Source: Metridium senile
Taxonomy: Eukaryota > Cnidaria > Anthozoa > Actiniaria > Metridiidae
Direction: 5' to 3'
DNA length: 64,000 nt
Assembly: GCA_949775045.1 (NCBI GenBank)
Contig: OX459096.1
Coordinates: 43,360,879 to 43,424,878 of the forward strand
The notes beneath the pieces were generated by a model. That model made no database searches. It had not been told where the DNA came from and worked only from the letters and a program-made list of their open reading frames with translations. Shown here in pieces: positions 55,401 to 64,000 of this stretch; the stretch's first letter is position 1; each line of letters starts with the position of its first letter. The translations under genes were made by a program, and so were the position numbers.

Positions 55401-58400
55401 CGTTGTTTGTAAGTATAGCTACCTATCTATACACACCATTTTTCTTTGCATATTTGAAATCAGAATTGAATCAAAAAGTTTCCTCCTCCTTAAATGTCGA
55501 GAAGCATTTGTCATTCGATGTCCATAACCAGTTTAATGCTTTCTTACCTATGATCTTTCTAGGTTGCACGGCCCCAGTGCATCACGGACAGCCAGCAATA
55601 TTGTATTAACAATGCCACTTGTATCTCATCGTCCCTGGAATGTAAAACAAAAGTCAGTCACAAATGTACGGCACCAGAATCACTAAGTCTTACAAGCTCA
55701 TCTTGCCAAGACAGTAACTACTGCAACAGCAGTGTACCAGGGCCAGCGGTTTATCAATCTAAAATACCTACAGAAACCTACTCTGCTGTCTGTGTGTACA
55801 CGACGATAAACATTAAAACTGGATATAACTTGTTCGTAATCCCAGATAACAACGTCTGCCAGGGAAAGAAAGGTGATATACTTGGATGGGCAATAGCTGG
55901 ATCTGGTCGAATTGCACATCGAAATGATGCCAAGAAAGTTCTAAAGTTTACAACTATTTCTCTACCTTTAGCTGTTGGAACTAACATCACTAAAGACCAG
56001 CCCCGTACCGAAATCCCTGCTGAATATCTAATGAAGGCAGTTAGCGCTCAGGGCGCAGCACTTCTGGTCCAACATACAATCAACAAAGTGGGATCTGACT
56101 ACTTCCACGTTGAGGTTACCAACAATATGACCTCAGGTCCTGTTAAGAGCTTCCAGGAAATCAGGGCCCAGCAGTCGTTGTCATGGTTGTCCGCTGCATA
56201 TCCTCAAGGGTTCAGCTACTTAGGGACCGCGGTAAACAGACCAGTGGAGCTGATATTAAACGTTTCAGCAGCTACTAATATTACAGTCTTATGTAAGAAC
56301 ATAACATCGGGGCAAATACTCTTCAACTTCGTGAATCAAGCTAATGGAGCAGGCGTTTACTTCTTCAGTAAAGCAAATCGAACGTTTGTTCGGGAAGGCC
56401 TCTTTACGCTGTACGTCGAAGCATCGAATGAAATCAGCTCATTCAACACGACAATCAACATTTTCGTTACAAGTCAAATTGTTGGTTTGAATGGAAACCT
56501 TAGCCAGCCTGACCAACCGGTATACATGGGACTACAAACCAGTTTAGTGGCTACTGTATCATCATCACCTTCTCGTTTGCGATACAAATGGATCTTTACC
56601 AATGATGATACCGGTTTGTTTATCGAAAGCAGCAATACCAGTTACAATTTCAAAGAAGCTGGAGTGATCAATGTTACTTTGATTGCATCGAATCAAGTAT
56701 TTATAAGTAACATGTCTTTCACAGTGACTGTCCTAAACCCTCTTTCAATCACTGCACCACAATGGAACTCAACCAATAAAGCTGTCTCATTCAGTTGTTC
56801 TTTAAAAGGACCCTTCAGCGTCCCTCAGGTTTACATATGGAGGTTTGGCGATGGATCAAATAAAACAGGAAGCGATCTAAAATCTGTTCAGCACACCTTC
56901 ACCAAAGGTGATAAGTATAATATCAGTTGTAGCATTCAAAACGATGCCTCAATCTTCGCTAACAAAACTGTCTTGATCCTTGAGCCAGTAACTGGGGGGT
57001 GTCTTCGGCCCTTGAGAGGTGTTAAGTTATCAGAAAACAAAACATTTTCTGCCGATTATGCAACCGGCAATAATCTGACATATGACTGGGTTCTACAAAG
57101 TGGTTCATTCGCTATGATTTCAATCTGCACCGACAAATATTTCACTTTTCATTTCACAAAGCCTGGTGCTTATAATGTTTCTCTCTGGATACGGAATGCT
57201 ATATCATCAATCAAGTGCTTTCAAACATTTTTTGTGGACGAAGCGATTGCCAATGTCTCCATAAAAGCTTACCCAAACCCGGCTCAGTCAAACTCAACCG
57301 TGCGCTTTGAAATATCAAAAGTGAATGGAACTAACGTTACTTATAAGTTTGACTTTGGTGACGGAAGTAATCACATTAGTGTGGTTGACGATGCACAGTG
57401 GGAGTTTAACAGAACATTTACAGCAAAGAAATGGCAGGTTATCTTAACAGCAAACAATTCGATCAGCAACATAATTGTGTTTTATAGTTTAACCGTTCAA
57501 GATGTTATAAGTGACATTAGTGTAAATGTGAACCAAGATGGTACATTATCCGGGAAACCATATGTTGCTGTCGGTGTTACGAAGGAGTTACGATGTCAAG
57601 TTATGCGTGGAACGGACGTGTTTTTTCGCTGGATGATTGACGGCCATAGTTACGATGATAAAGGAGAAGTTCAGAAATCAGGACAGTCACTTGTGCTGAG
57701 AAGCCAGACCTTCAATAAAGAACAAGAGGTCTACATCAATGTCACTGCGAAAAATCTGGTCAGCAGACAAAACTATGGACTAGTTATCTTTGCGCAGGAC
57801 AGAATTCAGGGGTTTCTTGTTGAGGCTCCCGAGGGCGTCATGTTGAATCAGGAATTTACTGTCAACTTTCAACAGACTAAAGGAAGTAATGTTGCTTACA
57901 GGGTTAAGTATGACGACGGCAGTCCTGACGTCAGCACTACAAACTCTTACGTCAAGAAGATGTTTACGTCACAGAGAAAATTTGTTGTTACCATTTCAGC
58001 AACCAACCAAGTAAGTAATGCTACCCAGTCAAAGACTGTAGCAGTTCAGACCCAGATTGAAGGACTCCGATGCTCGCTTTCAAAACAAGCTGCTGCTATT
58101 GGTGAGAATGTCACACTGTTCTGGAATATCACTAAAGGAAATGACGTCATCTTCCATGTTGATTATAATGACGGGTCTTCCAAGTCGATGAATGAATCTA
58201 TAGATCCAGCAGGTAAACCATTTCAAGTACATCATTCATTCAAAGTAGCGAATACATATCAGATGACTATCACGGCCAAGAACTTTTTATTTGAGAGACG
58301 TTGTACTGCAAGGATACAAATCGAACAGCCAATCAACAATCTTAAAGAAGTCCAACCAGTTCCATCTAAAGTGACTGTTTTTCAAAAGTTCACCATCGAA

Positions 58401-61400
58401 GTTTCTGTCGATGCGGGAAGTAATGTTAAATATGTCTTTAACTTTGGTGATGGACTTGATCCTGTGATAACATCAAATGGACGAGTAAGCTATGAATACC
58501 GTTACCCTAGAAACACTTATATCCTAAACATAACTGCAAGTAATACAATCAGTAGTAGCTCCCTGATAAAGGACATTACAGTCAATAAAGAGACTGAAGT
58601 ACTGTCTATTCGAGGCGTCAAGGTGATTGCCAAGGCAACGAAGTTTGGTGAAGCAACTAAAATACAAATCATAACAGATAGTGGTTCAGATTTTAGTTGT
58701 ACTGTATCGGGTGAAAACATTCCGGTCACCAAGTTACTATACAGTGAACTAAATTCCCCCATGACACATTATTATAGTAAACCTGGTACTTATAAAATCG
58801 AAGTAAAATGTAAAAATGAAATAAGCGAGGACATGGCAAGTACCATTACAACAGTAGAAGAGCCTATCGAAGGATTGAAATTTCAAGAAAAGTACCAGTC
58901 AGAAAAGCTGGAGTTTGGGATATCACACGAGTTTAATTGGACATGGACCAAAGGATCCCATGTGAAAAGTACAATCGTCTTACTATTAAAGAAAACAGAA
59001 GTGAAAACAATTCAAAATGTTGAAGTCTCAAAGTTCACTCTTGTGCCTGAATACGTAAACTTTCCTGGAACGTATACCATACGTATCGACGTCTTTAACT
59101 CCGTAACGAAAACGCAAAGTATTTCAGCAGATATTATTCTCATTCAGAGAATTAGTGAGGTTAAGCTTAACGTAAATCCATACGTTCAAAAGGAATTCCC
59201 TGTCATGATGTTTCTAGAAATGAAAACTGGTTCTCATGCTACCTCGGTATGGTTCTATGGAGAAGGAAATGGTACTGAGATTCTTCAAAGTAAAGACAGT
59301 AACAGGTTCATAAGTTCAAAACGAGAGTTCAAATCACCAGGACAGTATAATATTACAGTTGTTGTTTGGAATCATTTTAGTTCCGGCAATACAAGTACGT
59401 ATGCTACTGTCTCTATTATGAACCCAGTGGCTGGATTTCAAGCACCACAATTAGGATTGCTACGTTGGCCTTTACCAGAAGTAGTTTTCCGTTTTACTCG
59501 GGACAACAACACGGCAGCACCAACCAATGCACGCTTCCAGTTTGACTACGGTGATGACACAGAGGTTCAATCGTTACCACTTAATTCATCTCTACTTCAC
59601 TTGTCGCATAGTCACGAGTACAAAATACCCGGATGTTATAACGCAAAGCTAAAAATCTTCAACGAAGCTAGTCATGTTGAATTTAAAATACCAGTCAAAA
59701 TAGCAGAGAAGATAGAAAACCTCACAATACAAGCTGTTCAGTCTGGTCAAAGTTCATTTCCTGACCAACCTGGATATGGTAAAGACAAAAACATGTTTCC
59801 TTTGGAATATCCTGTAAGCTTCCGTGTCACTTACTCAAAAGGCGCATGCGTCAATTATCAGTGGCTCTTTGGTGATAATGAAACAATGAAAAGTGACTCT
59901 TACTCAACCGCTGACCACTTATATCCATTGGTAGGCAACTATGTCGTTCATGTCAAAGCCTTTAATAGTCTAGATACTAAGACGAAATCGTTCCCCATCG
60001 AGACAAAACGATCAATTCTCGGTCTTTACCTGGTCTCAAGTAGTCCCTCCAAACCAGGAAAACGTGTCACGTTTGTAGTTTTCTGCTTTAGAACTGGGAA
60101 CGATTCATCCTTTGTGCTAGATACTGGAGACAAAAAGAATAAAGACGTTACCTTTAAACTTCCCGGGAATGGGTACAAAGAAATGCAACAACATATAAAT
60201 CCATTAATCAAACTCCCCTTCGATGCAAGCCATTACTACTCAGCTGTGGTAGACCATACTTACACTACAAAAGGCGAGTATACAGCACGTGTATACGGCT
60301 GGAATGAACTATCCAACAAAACGGTATCTACTAAAGTTGTCGTTACTGACTACGATTGCTCGCTCCCTGCTATTACGCTTTACGGTGGAGGAGAGAGCAT
60401 GCTAACTGCTTCCAATATCAAATATGGTCGAGAGTTTCGCATTGATTCAAGAACTAATTTCACTTGTGGCGGTGCCAAGGATGGAGAAGTGGATGCCAAG
60501 TTTGAATGGGGTGTTTATAGGGCTGATCTCGTTTTTGATAAAAATGCATCAGGGCCTCCAGATAAAAGCAGAAGGCTTAAAAGGTACGAATTAATTTTGT
60601 TATTTCACTAGTATGTACGTAAGTATTATGTTTGCTGTTGTAACACAGTATGGAAGTTTATTTATTTTTAAAAGTGCTTGTTTATATTCAGTTTCTCGTT
60701 CATTTCCCTATACTTCTTCGAATTGGTGTCATATTTTCTTCCATATAATTCGGGTTTTTTAAAACTTATTTGCCAGATAAGTTGCTTCATTTATAATTGG
60801 ATGCTTTTTATTTAATCATTTGCTAGCTTGATTTCTTAATTGTTATTTAGTTTTCTTGTCTGTTAATTGTCATCACTGAACGAAAAAAACAACAAGGTTA
60901 GCTTTCTAGTTTAGTCCATGCAGAACCTCGTTTTACGTCCCATTAACATTTTTTGTGATTAATAGTACACATAGTCGGAAAATATATAGTTTCATTCTCT
61001 TTAAAACTCGTTTATCTAATTAAACATAATATGTATATAATTTCCCACAGCTTTCCTAGCAACGTCGACCTCAACCGTTCATCAATCAGTTTCTCATCAC
61101 TGTCACCAGGGTACTACCAATTGCAGTTGACCGTCACGTTATCTCCAGTTGGAATAAGTAACTCAATGCAACGTTATATCATGGTTATGACACCTAATGT
61201 CCAGGCAACTATTTTAGGTGGTAGTGCGCGGTCACGTGGATGGGAGACAGACATTATTCTCGATGCTTCAGAATCAAGCGATCCGCTGTACCCGGACAAT
61301 AAGAACTTTACCTTTGAATGGAGATGTAAGCAGGTTATAAACGCATATGCCTTTGGTAAAGGTGGTTGTTTTGGAAATGGTAACAACTTGGTGGAAAGCG

Positions 61401-64000
61401 AAGAATCAATCTTTAGAATACGCAATCGAAGTCTTTTGGAGAGTGTCACGTATTCCTTTACCGTGACCGTCACGCCACATGATGGGAAGTCAAGGGCAGG
61501 ACAATTTACACAAGAAATTAAGATTGTACAAGGAGACCCGCCAGATATTAACATAAGGTAATGTGATTGACTCACTGGATGATACGAGAGAATATATATT
61601 ATTGTTAGAAATGTAATTTTGATATGAAAGCTTTTCGAAATATAAATTGAGTACGTTATAGAAGAGGCTCAAAGTGTAAAGAGTGCTGAAAGACTCGTTT
61701 TGAAGGTGACAAAGGCCTAGGCCAAGTATGCATTCGATCATCATTCAGCATCATACATCATAAGGTCTCACTCTTCCTCCAGATATTCGCGCTTTAAATA
61801 TCTCGGTATTAATTCAGTGTTTCTAATATTTTTCTATTTGTAGATGCCTGTACAACTGTGCCAATAAAGTCACATCAGATGAACAGTTAGCTCTGGAAGC
61901 TTACTGCAAAAACTGCGTGTACAATTCCACTAAACTGGAGTACCTGTGGAGCGCTATGGAAGTGGGGACTGATACCGAACTGCAATTATGGCCATCAAAA
62001 ACCTTGACAAGCAAAACTTCAAATTATGCTGTCGTCAAAAGCAATGCACTTCAACAAGATAAAGAATATATACTTAAAGTAGAGGCTAAGCGAAAGGGAG
62101 GTATGTTATAAATTGCAACGATCATAAAAACTACTCACTAATCTAGAGGGATTTTAAGGCAGCCATGTTTGTGTTCAAAACAATGCAGCTTTTCTCTCAA
62201 GGGAACTGACATCCTTTGTCATTCAAAAACTTTCTTTTGCCGACTTTTCTTTTGTACCCACAAACATGGCTGCCATGAAAATCTTCAAATATTTTCACAA
62301 GTACAAATCTTAGCAGTGTACTGGAAAAATGCCTTAATGTTAACCATCATTCAGACAAAAATGTATTTTACTATTTTCGACTTCATTTTGGACGACATAT
62401 GTTTATGAAAACAGGTTTAAACGGGCCGGGAATGATTTCTTTGTTCGTTGTAGGAGCGAGTGGATTTGCTCAACAAAAATTCAAAACAAATTCACCGCCA
62501 AGAGATGGTGAATGTCGTTTTGAAAATAATGAAGTCGAAGAGCTTAAAACACTTCAAGTATCATGTGAAGATTGGAAGGAAGAAGATACTCCACTTACTT
62601 ACGAAGTACTGATAAACAAGAACGGTAAACTGGTATTGTTGTGGTATGGTCCTGAACTGCGAGACTGCAAGGTAAATTTATCTATAGCCAGCACACAACT
62701 TGTGTGTTGGGCTTCCTGTGTCACAATTCTCGGGCATAAATGTCTACACAAGAATCCCGGGAAAGTAAAGAAATAGAAGCATAGGAATAATCGATCGTAA
62801 TCAGAATGTGCATAATCTTTATTATTCCCTCAGAAAAATATAATGGAATTAGTGTTTGCCAAACGTTTTTCAGTTTTCTATAAAGATGTATAAAGCCATG
62901 TTTTTATAAATATTTAAAAAGTAAATATCCACTTCTAATCACTATCAATAATAATCTTTAACTATCTTGTCTGATCTTCACTAGGCTCTGTATAATATTT
63001 TTTGAGCTCTTTATGCTTTAAAAGTAGTATGAACTAGGTGTTATAATAATATAATAACTAAGTATATTATTATAATAATAATAATTATTAATTTACAGGT
63101 CATTCTCGAGGCTGGCAGAAAAGAGAATAACTACACAGTAGAATTGATAGCCAGAGTAAAAGACGTTTATGGTGCAGTTGCTGATACACGACATAACATA
63201 AAGGCAAGTGAGCAAATGAATGAATCGAAAAAGTGAATAGATGGATGGATGAATGAATACATAAGTAAATGAATGAATGAATGAATGAATACATAGATAA
63301 ATAAATGAATGGATGGATGAATGAATGAATGAATGAATACATAGATAATTGAATGAATGGATGGATGAATGAATGAATGAATGGATGGATGAATGAATGA
63401 ATGAATGAATAAGTGAATGAAATATCAATGAATCAATCAATGATTTATAAATACAGTATGAAACTGGACGACATGAAAACAAACGAACGAATAACTAATA
63501 ATAATTTATAGGCAGAAAAGCTAATGATTGCACGTAAATGAGTGAATTAACTAAAGAATTAACTAAAGAAGGATCCGGAAGCTAACTAACAACTCCACGC
63601 AGCCGGTGATCATATACACCAGACCTATTTCAAAAATTGTAGTCTCAAACAAAGCTACAGTTCACACTCTGAATCCTGCAAAGGATGTCGGTATTTCTTC
63701 TCTTGTTATCGATTTATTCATAGCATATTTTGGTTGGACGTATTTGTGTTATATGACCATAACACTGTTACAGTGATAGATGAAGAAACACTGATATTTC
63801 TTTTAAACACGTGTTATAAATTACAAATTATGTTCATAATACCGACAACCTTTCCAGGCTTCAGAGTGTGGACTGTAGCTTCGGCTGCGACAACGATTTT
63901 TGAAATAGGTGTATATTGTATTCATTTGTTTGTTTAAGGTCACACCAATGTCAGCCAGCGAAGTAACATCTGATAACTTTCTAACGTCTGCTGGTAGTCT
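46375..64000 (+). CDS. polycystin-1-like protein (3' partial)
   Basis: Exons: 46375-46456, 47793-48485, 55239-55408, 55563-60583, 61051-61557, 61844-62100, 62454-62671, 63099-63203, 63939 onward. All phases agree; about 2371 residues lie in the window. Order: signal peptide, WSC domain, PKD-type and uncharacterised segments, a Cys-rich segment, a long array of PKD repeats, then the first part of a REJ region. This is the N-terminal layout of polycystin-1 family membrane receptors, whose GAIN/GPS, PLAT and transmembrane parts would follow to the right. No LRR or C-type lectin domain was seen. It is densely N-glycosylated by sequon count. Intron 8 appears to be GC-AG. Orthology within the PKD1/PKD1L/PKDREJ family cannot be settled without the C-terminus. 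Confidence 0.93.
46457..47792. other. PKD1-like intron 1
   Basis: A fragment ACGACGTTTCGATGTCGCTG near 46838 resembles the ends of dispersed ACGTTTCG elements; otherwise AT-rich and featureless. Confidence 0.5.
47793..48485 (+). CDS. PKD1-like exon 2: WSC domain and first PKD-like segment
   Basis: Residues 28-258. WSC signature: YLGCFTERFSD, then YSALQNGNFCLCGNSYG and CGGEAANNVY with eight or more Cys (about residues 30-108). A following beta-rich segment of about 150 residues (TITFTNGTVVEPGISVDDGQ...) looks like one or two PKD/Ig-fold domains. WSC domains are carbohydrate-binding in other proteins. Confidence 0.9.
51067..51344. mobile_element. pogo/Tigger-like MITE, TA target
   Basis: Termini TACAGTAAAACCCCGCGTA and ACGCGGGGTTTTACTGTA are inverted, with inner AGAACCTA/TAGGTTCT. 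TACAGTAAAACCCC termini with a TA duplication are typical of pogo-like (Tc1/mariner superfamily) non-autonomous elements. Confidence 0.88.
51484..51692. mobile_element. element with GGTCACGTGACC termini
   Basis: ATTGGTCACGTGACC at 51486 and GGTCACGTGACCAAT at about 51670-51686 are inverted. The core is itself palindromic. It is non-coding. Confidence 0.6.
53164..53188. repeat. poly-G run
   Basis: About 25 G followed by ACTCC, the same start as the element at 9182, but the matching C-run end is absent. Confidence 0.9.
54701..54983. mobile_element. TIR element (MITE), about 283 bp
   Basis: ATACAGCTTTTTCAAAAAAC, GAATACTGAA, GTGCATT and ATTCTGGGTCAT on the left are mirrored on the right (ATGAGACCCACAATGCAC, TTCAGTATTCAACG, TTTTTTGAAATAGCTGTAT). 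The arms are about 80 bases with small indels. Confidence 0.85.
55239..55408 (+). CDS. PKD1-like exon 3
   Basis: 57 codons: DPVYLGIGPPIPQWTLTNLA ... VLGWEVYGITAGIVTLF. With the start of exon 4 (VARPQC) it gives a W-x-Y...G...RP-x-C motif found in a module between the WSC and PKD regions. Phase 1 in, phase 0 out. Confidence 0.75.
55563..60583 (+). CDS. PKD1-like exon 4: giant 5-kb exon with PKD array
   Basis: 1673 codons (residues 316-1988). It opens with about 60 residues holding at least eight Cys, then a spacer, then roughly 14-16 PKD-fold repeats. Clear repeats carry WRFGDGS, FDFGDGS, KYDDGS, DYNDGS, FNFGDG, DYGDD and WLFGDN, each followed about 40 residues later by the YxxTVxAxNxxS strand motif (for example YILNITASNTISS). 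Others have lost the GDG turn. The end (DYDCSLPAITLYGGG) begins the REJ region. The donor splits a codon that becomes Ser after splicing. Confidence 0.93.
60584..61050. other. PKD1-like intron 4, no feature seen
   Basis: AT-rich; no element recognised. Confidence 0.6.
61051..61557 (+). CDS. PKD1-like exon 5: REJ region
   Basis: 169 residues with the REJ hallmarks ATILGGSARSRGW, IILDASESSDP, FEWRCKQ and VTVTPHDGKSRAG. Phase 2 on both sides. Confidence 0.9.
61844..62100 (+). CDS. PKD1-like exon 6: REJ Cys-rich segment
   Basis: CLYNCANKV, then AYCKNCVYN, then YLWSAMEV: the CxxNC ... CxxC ... W pattern of REJ modules, in frame with exon 5. Confidence 0.88.
62454..62671 (+). CDS. PKD1-like exon 7: REJ segment
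   Basis: NSPPRDGECRF, then TLQVSCEDWKEEDTPLTYEV and LLWYGPEL, matching the N-PP-x-G-x-C ... C-x-x-W-x-D-x-x-PL-x-Y motif of REJ. Confidence 0.92.
62672..63098. other. PKD1-like intron 7, no feature seen
   Basis: AT-rich with an ATT/ATAATA run just before the exon 8 acceptor. Confidence 0.6.
63099..63203 (+). CDS. PKD1-like exon 8
   Basis: 35 codons (VILEAGRKENNYTVELIARV...). It must end at AAG|GCAAGT for the frame to continue into exon 9. The only nearby GT donor, four bases on, leads to an early stop. Confidence 0.8.
63215..63440. repeat. (GAAT)n/(GGAT)n tetranucleotide array
   Basis: About 225 bases of GAAT and GGAT repeats starting 12 bases after the exon 8 donor. Confidence 0.93.
63939..64000 (+). 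CDS. PKD1-like exon 9 (cut by window end)
   Basis: Acceptor TTTGTTTGTTTAAG|GTC. Reads VTPMSASEVTSDNFLTSAGS in phase 0 to the edge. Confidence 0.65.

Noticed and set aside
60560..60600. Apparent furin site RRLKR at the end of the giant exon.
   Set aside because: The last Arg codon is interrupted by the donor; after splicing it becomes Ser, so the basic site is lost.

Overview
The window is animal nuclear DNA. It is AT-rich, intron-dense and packed with short transposons, SINEs, LINE 3' ends and microsatellites. Three well-supported genes lie on the + strand. Cullin-2, a protein built from F5/8C, Ig and PAN domains, a polycystin-1-like protein, and LINE tails encoding SFSVAAPxLWNSLP together suggest a marine invertebrate. 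I lean towards a cnidarian, possibly an anthozoan, but this is inferred from gene and repeat style and is not proven.

Layout. (1) 1-7294: the 3' part of a gene for a secreted multidomain protein: end of one F5/8C (discoidin) domain, a full second F5/8C, an Ig-like domain, a PAN/apple domain and a short Cys-rich tail with a stop at 7294. Its 5' exons lie left of the window. (2) 7295-12094: repeat-rich intergenic DNA with two tRNA-derived SINEs, local duplications, a G-run inverted-repeat transposon, and a minisatellite of about 1.2 kb whose unit carries the octamer ATTTGCAT. (3) 12095-12758: a frameshifted, probably processed pseudogene of unrecognised origin. (4) 13327-33560: a complete cullin-2 gene of 26 exons. 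All splice phases agree and it encodes 740 residues, including the NEDD8-acceptor motif. Its introns hold many inverted-repeat elements. (5) 33561-38733: a 64-bp satellite just downstream of CUL2, a SINE copy and a weak two-exon candidate gene. (6) 38734-46177: a nearly perfect tandem duplication of a 3.7-kb repeat-rich unit. (7) 46375-64000: the 5' part of a polycystin-1-like gene (signal peptide, WSC, many PKD domains in a 5-kb exon, start of the REJ region), running off the right edge.

The genes do not form a pathway or operon. CUL2 is an intracellular ubiquitin-ligase scaffold, and the two flanking genes encode extracellular or membrane adhesion-type proteins. The notable biology is mainly in the non-coding architecture: a pre-insertion 'empty site' for a SINE, a transposon whose core is a minisatellite, an octamer array, inverted element copies flanking CUL2 exons 15-23, and two GC-AG introns.
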